Below are positions 1-5,737 of a stretch of 6,316 bases of DNA, piece by piece. Made by a program: the position numbers and the translations under genes. The notes under the pieces were generated by a model. That model saw nothing but the letters and a program-made list of their open reading frames with translations. It was not told the origin of the DNA and ran no database searches. The stretch is from Verrucomicrobiota bacterium (GTDB taxonomy: Bacteria; Verrucomicrobiota; Verrucomicrobiia; Chthoniobacterales; UBA10450). Positions within the stretch are counted from its first letter, which is position 1, and every line of letters begins with the position of its first letter. Location of the stretch: NCBI GenBank assembly GCA_003218345.1, contig QHNF01000069.1, positions 6,021 through 12,336 on the forward strand, read 5' to 3'.

Positions 1-180
1 ACGCTGGCCACTCCAGTTGCGCCCACTCCATGTGCCTCCTCCGCCAGGACTGAAGGTCTGGCCTCGGCCCATTGGCATCGAACCGAAGTGCCCGCCGCCG
101 CGCGGCGCTCCCGTGGCCAGTGACGCACTCAATACAACCGCGGCAACACTGCTAATCCAAAATATACGTTTTGAGTTCAT
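1..180 (-). CDS. Exported Gly-rich hypothetical protein, 5' part only (runs off the window)
   Basis: The minus strand is open from an ATG at 178-180 to the window edge, giving 60 codons without a stop; the C-terminus lies outside the window. The product begins MNSKRIFWISSVAAVVLSAS: a basic n-region, a hydrophobic core of about 15 residues and a small-residue c-region (SLATGA), so it looks like a Sec signal peptide with cleavage near residues 24-25. The mature part is rich in Gly, Ser, Arg and Trp (PRGGGHFGSMPMGRG, then a GGGGTWSGRNWSG stretch), as in low-complexity secreted proteins. No catalytic domain is visible in the part present. The start is chosen because it gives a complete signal peptide. 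No Shine-Dalgarno is evident upstream (GCAGAAAAATT). It lies downstream of, and parallel to, the broken repeat gene at 333-922, and the two signal peptides resemble each other. Function unknown; the CDS and export calls are fairly secure. Confidence 0.72.
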   Translation of the reverse strand, partial: MNSKRIFWISSVAAVVLSASLATGAPRGGGHFGSMPMGRGQTFSPGGGGTWSGRNWSGQR

Positions 181-195
181 AATTTTTCTGCTTGC

Positions 196-201
196 AATAT
201 A
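196..201 (-). promoter_or_regulatory. Possible -10 element for the Gly-rich gene
   Basis: On the minus strand a TATATT hexamer (5 of 6 matches to TATAAT) ends 15 bases before the ATG at 180. No good -35 hexamer lies 16-18 bases upstream. A start from here would give a leader of only about 9 bases, which fits the lack of a Shine-Dalgarno. This is a weak call based on one hexamer. Confidence 0.2.
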
Positions 202-254
202 CAAACCCCGGCCATCAGCGAAAGTTTCGATTTACCGTGGCAAGGAATAAATGA

Positions 255-299
255 GACCGGCGGTTCCGCTCCCTTTTCACCCTGCGAAATCCGCCGGTC
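255..299. repeat. 9-bp perfect inverted repeat between the two minus-strand genes
   Basis: GACCGGCGG at 255-263 is the exact reverse complement of CCGCCGGTC at 291-299, with 27 bases between. Read on the minus strand it is followed by TCATTTATT, which is T-rich. It may be a second, long-looped terminator or part of an intergenic RNA structure. The long loop makes a strong terminator unlikely. Confidence 0.35.
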
Positions 300-306
300 A
301 AATCAA

Positions 307-331
307 CCGAGACTCGATGCTCAAGTCTCGG
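307..331 (-). terminator. Hairpin directly after the repeat/PG-binding gene, probable terminator
   Basis: CCGAGACT (307-314) and AGTCTCGG (324-331) are perfect complements, giving an 8-bp stem with a 9-base loop. On the minus strand the hairpin begins one base after the TAA stop at 333-335 and is followed by TTGATTT, a modest U-rich tail. Position and structure fit a rho-independent terminator of the 333-922 gene; the imperfect tail keeps confidence moderate. Confidence 0.55.
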
Positions 332-332
332 A

Positions 333-922
333 TTAAGCGAGGCCCATTCGGGCCAGAAGCCGTGGACTGATCGTGCCGTCCACGACAAGGTTGTGCGTGT
401 CTTCATACGCGCTTATCGCTGCACGGGTTCGCGGTCCCATGATTCCGTCGATCACGCCATGATAGTAGCCCAGTTCCCCGAGGCGACGCTGCACCTGTGC
501 AACCAGTGAGGCGTAGCCATACGCTGGCTCGCTGTAATAGGAGTAAGCGTAGGGATAACCCTCATACGTACGAGTACGAATACGGGTCCCCATAGTATGA
601 ATACGGCCAGTACGAATAGCCGTAAGATGGGTAGCCGAATCCGCCGCTATAATAATAGCGATTGCCGCCGTAATACCGATTGCCACCGTAGTAGCGACTC
701 CCACCATAGTAGCGGGTACCGGCAGAATATCGGGTTCCGCCAAGTCGCGAATTGCTGGCGTAACGATGCGTCGGCATCGCCTGTGCGCTTCGTGTGGCCA
801 TTTGTTTGGGGTCTCGACTTCAAGGTAATTACCGATTTCTTTTGTTGCTCGCCGAGCGCAGGCGACGCGATCAACGCCGCTGCGGCAAGGCAGCTCATGA
901 GAACTAAACGTTTCGTTTTCAC
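333..922 (-). pseudogene. Exported Gly/Tyr-repeat protein with C-terminal peptidoglycan-binding domain, broken by two frameshifts
   Basis: Three minus-strand frames join into one protein. Frame 1 starts with GTG at 920-922, after a strong Shine-Dalgarno, and encodes a signal peptide (MKTKRLVLMSCLAAAALIAS, then PALGEQQKK). Frame 2, open from about 835 to 562, carries a Gly/Arg/Tyr tract with 18-base units reading GG(T/S/N)RYY, then Tyr/Pro/Ser-rich sequence. Frame 3 ends at TAA 333-335 and encodes a typical PG_binding_1 domain of about 58 residues (coordinates 336-509) with VQRRLGELGYYHGVIDGIMG, GPRTRAAISAYE and VDGTISPRLLARMGL. Each passage needs skipping one base: first near 785-835, next to a run of four G at 808-811, and second near 562-600. 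The intact form would be about 195 residues: export, flexible linker, cell-wall binding. The reading order and the complementary content of the frames make the reconstruction convincing. True pseudogene, sequencing error and programmed shifting cannot be told apart here. Neighbouring genes are intact, which argues against a generally error-ridden sequence. Confidence 0.8.
661..732 (-). repeat. 18-bp tandem repeat encoding GG(T/S/N)RYY units
   Basis: On the plus strand successive 18-base blocks start at 661, 679, 697 and 715. The first three are close copies (ATTGCCGCCGTAATACCG, ATTGCCACCGTAGTAGCG, ACTCCCACCATAGTAGCG); the fourth (715-732) and the next (733-750) are more diverged. On the coding minus strand they give Gly-Gly-(Thr/Ser/Asn)-Arg-Tyr-Tyr hexapeptides within the middle frame of the broken gene. 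Such tracts expand and contract by slippage. Confidence 0.75.
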
Positions 923-931
923 GATGTACTT

Positions 932-937
932 CCTCCT
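932..937 (-). promoter_or_regulatory. Strong Shine-Dalgarno that fixes a GTG start
   Basis: The minus strand reads AAGGAGGA with AGGAGG at 937-932, nine bases before the GTG at 922-920. It identifies GTG as the start of the broken gene, and the encoded signal peptide agrees. It is the only canonical ribosome-binding site near any start in the window. Confidence 0.75.
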
Positions 938-993
938 TTTCGATGGAACTCATCTCACAACCGCTGTGACCATCCTGTTCGGCCTCCCGCTCA

Positions 994-1007
994 CCGAACC
1001 GGTTCGG
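994..1007. promoter_or_regulatory. 14-bp perfect palindrome in the divergent intergenic region, candidate operator
   Basis: CCGAACCGGTTCGG at 994-1007 is self-complementary over all 14 bases. It lies inside a looser inverted pair CACCG (992-996) / CGGTG (1010-1014), and GTTCGG recurs at 977-982. The site is in the 246-bp space between the divergently oriented 333-922 and 1169-2446 genes, 72 bases upstream of the GTG start. Symmetry and location fit a dimeric regulator's operator; no regulator gene is present and the binding protein is unknown. The rest of 923-1168 shows no convincing gene. Confidence 0.35.
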
Positions 1008-1123
1008 AACGGTGCGCACATTCGCATGATGGCTGCCAGTGCTGGGTGCAAAAACACCTCTTGTGAAATAGCTCCAGTAATTAACAAACTGGGAACGGAC
1101 CGGAGTTTCGCAGCGATTCATGC

Positions 1124-1153
1124 TGGTCAGTATGCCGCCGCCGTGATTATTAT
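1124..1153 (+). promoter_or_regulatory. Possible sigma-70-type promoter for the pseudo-peptidase gene
   Basis: TGGTCA (1124-1129, 4 of 6 to TTGACA) and TATTAT (1148-1153, 5 of 6 to TATAAT) are 18 bases apart. Transcription would start about 1160, leaving a leader of roughly 9 bases before the ATG at 1169. This matches the absence of a clear Shine-Dalgarno (GCGAACGAAAT). Weak, consensus-based call. Confidence 0.28.
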
Positions 1154-1168
1154 GTCGGCGAACGAAAT

Positions 1169-2446
1169 ATGAGGCGCGCTGCGATCTTTACGTTGTCGAT
1201 GTTCGCGTGGCAATCGCTTCATGCTGCGCCGTCGGCGCGCAGCGTAAGTCCCTCGCGCCAATTCATTATTTACGGTGCCGATGCGGCGCTCCGAGGCGCA
1301 GTCTCCGAGCTTGTAGAACAGACAAAGGCCAATCTTCTCGCGGTGCTGCAGCAGCGCGACAATTGGAAGGCGCCTGTTTTGGTGAATTTACAACCGCAGC
1401 AGGTAAATCTACCCGAGGTTCCGCCGGCTGCATTACGATTTAGTCAGACCGGTTTTGGCGTGAAGCTGCAGCTCGACCTGATGATTTCCCAAAACCTCGA
1501 CGCTTCATTAGTGGAGCGGGAATTGCTGCGCGCGATTTTGCTGGAGATGATTTATCGGAATGAACCGCACATCGTTCCCGGTACGGCATACGTTGAGCCG
1601 CCCGATTGGCTGGTTGATGGCTTGCTTGCATTTGCGCCTGGGCGCGATCGCAGGGCGCTGATCGAGGCGCTTTCAACCGCAGATAAGGCAATACCGCTGG
1701 AAGAATTTCTCCACCAACGCTCTGGAGTTCTCGATTCCGCCGGCCGCGTGCTTCACAGCGCATATTCTCTTGCCCTTCTGCAATTGCTTATCGATGGAAT
1801 GGATGGCCCCGCCCGTTTGACGCGGTACATCGGCAATTTATCGCGTGCCTCAAACGATTCGCTCGTGGATTTGAAGGCGCAGTTTCCGTTATTGGTGGGA
1901 CAGACGGAGGAACGCTGGCATTTGGCCATCACTCGACTAAGCAGCTTGCACAGATACCAGTTGCTCACGTTTGCCCAAAGCGAGCAGCGCCTTGGTGAAT
2001 TATTGCTGGTGAAGCTTTCAGACGTCAATAAGCCGGTCAAAGTGATCAGACTTAACGAACTCACGCAGCATAAGACTTCCAAAAATGAGAAGATGGCGCT
2101 CAGTCAATTGAGCCACGATTTACTCTTGTTTGCTGTTCAGGCGAATCCAGCTTTGCGGCCGGTCGTGCGCGAATACCAGCAAATCGCAACGCTGCTTGCC
2201 CGAGACAGGCGAAGAGGAATCGCCAAGCGCCTGGTGCGATTGGACGATACTCGGGAAAAACTCACCGCTCGGATGCGCGATATCGATGATTACATGAACT
2301 GGTTCGAAGCGACGCAAATGACGCATGGCAGCGGCAATTTCACCGAGTATCTCAAGGCGGCGTATCAATCGCAGCCTTTAGCTCCAAGGCGGCGCGATCC
2401 ACTTTCTACTTATCTTGATGCGCTGGAGGATCAGTTCCGAGATTGA
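1169..2446 (+). CDS. Exported degenerate peptidase-MA-like (gluzincin) protein
   Basis: A 425-residue protein with a signal peptide (MRRAAIFTLSMFAWQSLHA, cleavage likely after residue 19 or 20), so it acts outside the cytoplasm. Residues about 30-230 have the outline of peptidase-MA-like domains: a strand that opens FIIYG (32-36), a helix, a strand/helix with ERELLRAILLEMIYRN (116-131) where the HExxH helix should be, and PPDWLVDGLLAF (144-155), matching the usual P-x-W-L-x-E-G-L motif. At the zinc site the sequence is L125-E126-M127-I128-Y129: the glutamate is kept, both histidines are lost, and the third ligand position is Asp150 instead of Glu. It should therefore not bind zinc or hydrolyse peptides in the usual way. 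The C-terminal third (about 330-425) is charged and helical (VREYQQIATLLARDRRRG, LDDTREKLTARMRDIDDYM), possibly coiled-coil. It is divergent from the left-hand genes and followed by a 167-bp gap with a terminator, so it is probably monocistronic. The fold assignment is inference from motifs; the function is unknown. Confidence 0.72.
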   Translation: MRRAAIFTLSMFAWQSLHAAPSARSVSPSRQFIIYGADAALRGAVSELVEQTKANLLAVLQQRDNWKAPVLVNLQPQQVNLPEVPPAALRFSQTGFGVKLQLDLMISQNLDASLVERELLRAILLEMIYRNEPHIVPGTAYVEPPDWLVDGLLAFAPGRDRRALIEALSTADKAIPLEEFLHQRSGVLDSAGRVLHSAYSLALLQLLIDGMDGPARLTRYIGNLSRASNDSLVDLKAQFPLLVGQTEERWHLAITRLSSLHRYQLLTFAQSEQRLGELLLVKLSDVNKPVKVIRLNELTQHKTSKNEKMALSQLSHDLLLFAVQANPALRPVVREYQQIATLLARDRRRGIAKRLVRLDDTREKLTARMRDIDDYMNWFEATQMTHGSGNFTEYLKAAYQSQPLAPRRRDPLSTYLDALEDQFRD

Positions 2447-2582
2447 AGCAATGCGAACAGAAGGTAACAAACGCGACGAAGGTTTTCTGAAGAACAGATC
2501 ACATTTGTTTTGCTTTATTAACTTCTGCTTAACACTTCTCTTGGACAGTTGCCGCCAGCCAGTTTCCTGAGTATTGTTAAAA

Positions 2583-2606
2583 GCGCGTCAAAAACGCGCC
2601 TTTTTT
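2583..2606 (+). terminator. Intrinsic terminator between the pseudo-peptidase gene and the Minf_1886-like gene
   Basis: A run of A is followed by GCGCGT (2583-2588), a CAAAA loop, ACGCGC (2594-2599), a C and then six T (2601-2606). This is a classic rho-independent shape with a 6-bp G+C stem. It lies 137 bases after the stop of the upstream gene and ends 7 bases before the ATG at 2614. The 2447-2582 stretch before it holds no ORF I can support; it could be a 3' UTR or a leader/small RNA. A faint hexamer pair, TTGCCG (2549-2554) and TATTGT (2572-2577) with 17 bases between, would start transcription inside the stem. Confidence 0.8.
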
Positions 2607-2613
2607 CGTTCCC

Positions 2614-3060
2614 ATGCAAAAGATTGGATTCGCCGAAGCTCTCGATTCGATTGTGGCCAGCGACCCGCGCTACCAGCGGGATGCATATGTCTTTCTGCGC
2701 GACGCGCTCGATTTCACGACTAAACAGCAGAAAAAAATTAAGGGCGCCAGCGTGCGTCATGTGAGTGGGCCGGAATTGCTCGAAGGAGTGCGGCAGTACG
2801 CCCTGAAGGAATTTGGACCAATGGTGATGACGGTCTTCGACAACTGGGGCATTCATTCATGTGAGGACGTTGGAAACATGGTTTTTAACCTGATCGGCGC
2901 CGGAATATTCGGGAAAACCGAGGAGGACGCGATCGAGGATTTCAAGAACGTCTACGATTTTGAAGAGGCATTTGTGAAACCGTTTGCCCCGGCAAAATCA
3001 GCACCGGCGAAAGCGTCTACGGAAATGCCGATGCCGAGGGCCGCTACGTCCAGCAAGTAA
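2614..3060 (+). CDS. Minf_1886-like protein, Verrucomicrobia/Planctomycetes-restricted family
   Basis: A 148-residue cytoplasmic protein with no signal peptide or membrane segment. I recognise it as the Minf_1886 family (TIGR04138-type, Verruc_Plancto-restricted). The conserved part covers residues 1-124: MQKIGFAEALDSIVASDPRY, AYVFLRDALDFT (24-35), HVSGPELLEGVRQYALKEFG (49-68), VFDNWGIHSCEDVGNMVFNL (74-93), and FEEAFVKPF (116-124). Residues 125-148 are a variable Ala/Pro/Lys tail. The biochemical role is unknown for the family. The start is set by homology from memory: family members begin with a similar MQKI sequence, and no other in-frame start would preserve it. No Shine-Dalgarno is visible; the bases before ATG are TTTTTTCGTTCCC, the tail of a terminator. 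It is followed after 31 bases by the M16 protease gene in the same direction, so it may head a three-gene operon. Confidence 0.88.
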   Translation: MQKIGFAEALDSIVASDPRYQRDAYVFLRDALDFTTKQQKKIKGASVRHVSGPELLEGVRQYALKEFGPMVMTVFDNWGIHSCEDVGNMVFNLIGAGIFGKTEEDAIEDFKNVYDFEEAFVKPFAPAKSAPAKASTEMPMPRAATSSK

Positions 3061-3091
3061 TCGCTGGGATCGACGCCCTCCAATCTAAACA

Positions 3092-5734
3092 ATGTATCGC
3101 GTGCCGGTGGCGAAATTTCTCTACGCAGGTTTATTATTGAGCATGGTCAATTTGAAAGCTGCTCCAGCCGACAGTTCGCCGGTGATCACGTTCCCGCCGA
3201 GCTCGGCGCAAAAATGGGTGCTGCCAAACGGACTCACGATTGTCGTGCAGGAAGATCACAGCGCGCCGGTAGCAAGTGTGCAGGCATGGTGCGCCACCGG
3301 GAGCATCGACGAAGACACACATCTGGGAGCGGGCTTGTCCCACATTCTGGAACACATGCTTTTCAAGGGAACAAAGATCCGATCGAAGAACAAGATTGCG
3401 CAAGGGATTCAAGATGTGGGCGGTTACGTCAACGCTTATACGTCGTTTGATCGCACTGTTTTTTGGATCGACGTGCCCAAAGATGGTGTGGCCACTGCAC
3501 TCGATATCCTGGCAGACGCGATGGTGAATTCGACTCTGCCGCCCGAGGAATACGTGAAGGAACAGGAAGTGATCCGGCGCGAATTCGCCATGGGCATGGA
3601 CGACCCGGATCGAGTGGCCGGGCTACTTCTTTTTGCGACGGCGTATCAGCGCCATCCCTACCGCTTCCCGGTAATCGGCGACATCGAAATCTACAATCAG
3701 CTGACCCAAGAGCAGGTGATGCAGTATTATAAAACGCGCTACGTCCCGAATAACCTCACGTTCATCGTCGTTGGAGATGTCGATGCGCAAAAAGTGCAGC
3801 GACAGCTCGCGGAAGTGTTCAAGCCCTACCCCGAGAAGTCACTTAAGCCAGTATTTATTCCCGCGGAACCGCCGCAGCTTGGCCGGCGTGAGGTACACCA
3901 GGAATTTGCCACCGAGCTGACTCATCTCTCGCTTGCCTGGCACATTCCGGAAGTCACGAATCCTGATGTTCCCGCGCTCGATCTTCTCTCGACCATCCTT
4001 GGCGACGGGCGCAGTTCGCGCTTGTATCATCGCGTGCGTGAAGATGCTGGTTTGGCGTTCAACATATCGGCGTTCTCGTACACGCCGGGCGATCCAGGTC
4101 TATTTGGCATTGATGCCACTGTCGATCCAAAGAAACGCGAAGCGGCTGAGCAATTGGTCCTGCGAATAGTCGAGGAGGTCAAACAGGCGGGTGTCACGAG
4201 GGAGGAGTTGACAAAGGCAAAGAAAATTACGCTTAGTCATCATCTCGGTGCGCTCACCACGATGCGCGGCGAGGCTTCAGACATCGGCTCGAACTGGCTG
4301 CTTACGCGCAATCTTAATTTCAGCCGGGACTATCTGGATGCTGTCCAGAAGGTGACGCTCGATGACATTAAACGCATCGCCGCAAATTACCTGACCGAGC
4401 ACAACCTGACGGTCATCTCGCTAAATCCAAAGGGATCGCTCGGCGCCAAAGTGGAGGGCCCGAAGGTCGCGGCGGCGGCTGAGATTCAGATTTTCGAGCT
4501 ATCGAATGGGCTGCGTCTCCTTGTGCGCGAAGATCCGCGGCTGCCACTGGTGGCGATTGGCGCTGTTTTTCGCGGGGGCCTTCTCGCGGAGACTCCGCAG
4601 GACAACGGCATCACGCATTTGATGGCAAAAGTGTTGTTGAAAGGAACTAAAACGCGCACCGCGGAGCAAATCGCCAACGAGATCGAGGCAGTTGGCGGCT
4701 CCATTTCGAGCGATGCAGGCAACAATAGCTTCAATGTTTCGGTCGATGTCACGAAGCCCGATCTGAAGCTGGGCGTCGAGTTGTTCTCGGACGTGTTGCT
4801 CAACGCCACCATGCCGGAAAAAGCGATCGCGCGCGAAAAAGAAGTCCAGATCGCTGGGATCCAGCAGGAAGAAGAGCAGTTGACGGCGGTTGCGCGTAAC
4901 ATCATGCGGCAGGCGCTTTTCCCGCAACATCCTTATGCCCTGCGCGCAAACGGTACGGTTGAATCCGTTCAGGGTCTCACGCAAAAAGATCTACTCGCAT
5001 TTCGCGACCGTTACTTGGTCGCGAAAAACGGCGTCATCTTCGTTTTTGGAGACGTTAAAGCGGCTGACGTAAAACAGCTTTTCGAGCAAGGGCTTGGCAG
5101 AATGAAACCGGGCACGCTTGCACTGACAGACGCCAAGCCTTCCGTGCCCCTTGGCAAGCCAGAAACCGTGGAAAGCCGGAAGGACAAGGCGCAAAGCGTG
5201 ATCATGGTCGGGTTTCGCGGCGTGAGCGTGTCGAACCCCGACCGATACGCGCTGGAGTTAATCGACGAAGCGAGCAGCGATCTCGGCTCGCGGTTTTTCA
5301 TTCGTATTCGGGAGCAGATGGGGCTGGCCTACTATGTGGGCGCAAGCCAGATGCAAGGCTTGGTGCCCGGCCTTTTCGCATTTTATTTGGGCACTGATCC
5401 ACAGAAAATCGAGCCGGTGAAAACCGCTTTGCTCGATGAAATTCACAAGCTTGCCAACGAAGGTCTTACGAACGAGGAACTGGCGCGAGCGAAAAAGAAA
5501 TTGATTGGGCAACAAGAGATCGCGAATCAAAGCAATGACGCTTTCGGTTATCATTGCGCGCTCGACGAGCTCTACGGACTCGGCTTCGATTATTACAAAC
5601 GACTCGAACAGGATGTTAATGCGGTGACGCTAGGCGATATCAAAACCGTGGCCGCGAAATATTTTCGCGATCAACCGTATGTTTTGGCCACGGTGCGACC
5701 GCCGGAAAGTTCCGCAGCCGCGAAACAGAAATGA
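3092..5734 (+). CDS. Exported M16 family zinc metallopeptidase, fused double-domain (PqqL-like layout)
   Basis: 880 residues beginning with a signal peptide (MYRVPVAK, then hydrophobic FLYAGLLLSMV, cleavage near LKA-A at about 23). The mature protein contains two M16 units, about 40-450 and 465-870, each an M16 N domain plus an M16 C domain. The first has the inverted zinc motif HxxEH as H84-I-L-E87-H88; the third ligand is probably E164 in EVIRRE, with E157 seven residues earlier as in pitrilysin-type enzymes. In the second unit the same position reads H509-L-M-A-K513, so no zinc site remains. The Arg/Tyr pair typical of the substrate-side domain is present in the second unit (R740 and GLAY747) but reads GLAF323 in the first. 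The two halves thus form one clamshell with one active site, as in PqqL-like and pitrilysin-like enzymes. It probably cleaves peptides in the periplasm. No Shine-Dalgarno is seen at the start, which is chosen because it yields the signal peptide. The gene is flanked closely by the Minf_1886-like and DUF1844 genes. The substrate is unknown. Confidence 0.93.
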   Translation: MYRVPVAKFLYAGLLLSMVNLKAAPADSSPVITFPPSSAQKWVLPNGLTIVVQEDHSAPVASVQAWCATGSIDEDTHLGAGLSHILEHMLFKGTKIRSKNKIAQGIQDVGGYVNAYTSFDRTVFWIDVPKDGVATALDILADAMVNSTLPPEEYVKEQEVIRREFAMGMDDPDRVAGLLLFATAYQRHPYRFPVIGDIEIYNQLTQEQVMQYYKTRYVPNNLTFIVVGDVDAQKVQRQLAEVFKPYPEKSLKPVFIPAEPPQLGRREVHQEFATELTHLSLAWHIPEVTNPDVPALDLLSTILGDGRSSRLYHRVREDAGLAFNISAFSYTPGDPGLFGIDATVDPKKREAAEQLVLRIVEEVKQAGVTREELTKAKKITLSHHLGALTTMRGEASDIGSNWLLTRNLNFSRDYLDAVQKVTLDDIKRIAANYLTEHNLTVISLNPKGSLGAKVEGPKVAAAAEIQIFELSNGLRLLVREDPRLPLVAIGAVFRGGLLAETPQDNGITHLMAKVLLKGTKTRTAEQIANEIEAVGGSISSDAGNNSFNVSVDVTKPDLKLGVELFSDVLLNATMPEKAIAREKEVQIAGIQQEEEQLTAVARNIMRQALFPQHPYALRANGTVESVQGLTQKDLLAFRDRYLVAKNGVIFVFGDVKAADVKQLFEQGLGRMKPGTLALTDAKPSVPLGKPETVESRKDKAQSVIMVGFRGVSVSNPDRYALELIDEASSDLGSRFFIRIREQMGLAYYVGASQMQGLVPGLFAFYLGTDPQKIEPVKTALLDEIHKLANEGLTNEELARAKKKLIGQQEIANQSNDAFGYHCALDELYGLGFDYYKRLEQDVNAVTLGDIKTVAAKYFRDQPYVLATVRPPESSAAAKQK
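5000..5026. repeat. 10-bp perfect inverted repeat inside the protease gene
   Basis: TTTCGCGACC (5000-5009) and GGTCGCGAAA (5017-5026) are exact complements around a 7-base loop. The sequence encodes part of residues 636-645 (AFRDRYLVAK) of the protease. The mRNA would form a stable hairpin here. No U-tract follows on either strand, so it is not a standard terminator. Confidence 0.6.
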
Positions 5735-5737
5735 CCC

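Noticed and set aside
17..250. Plus-strand ORF of 77 codons at the left edge
   Set aside because: It is antisense to the partial Gly-rich gene, has a Pro-rich composition typical of a reversed Gly-rich tract, and shows no domain.
661..750. CRISPR-like regular repeats
   Set aside because: The 18-bp units are directly adjacent without spacers and encode a periodic peptide, so they are a coding tandem repeat.
333..1121. Single 262-codon minus-strand ORF taken as one protein
   Set aside because: Only its last about 75 codons look real (PG-binding domain and preceding Tyr-rich residues). Upstream it is an out-of-frame reading of the repeat, the signal-peptide region and the intergenic space; the strong SD and signal peptide at 922 are in another frame.
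597..1172. Plus-strand ORF of 191 codons overlapping the start of the pseudo-peptidase gene by 4 bases
   Set aside because: Its first half is the antisense of the Gly/Tyr repeat and signal-peptide region, and its composition (Arg/Asn/Ser runs) reflects that repeat. The 926-1172 remainder has no recognisable domain and no ribosome-binding site.
2447..2582. Known riboswitch or structured leader
   Set aside because: I looked for a recognisable riboswitch core ahead of the terminator and found none; only weak local pairing is visible.
4486..4984. Long minus-strand ORFs within the protease gene
   Set aside because: They are shadows of the M16 coding sequence, whose domains and motifs are unambiguous on the plus strand.
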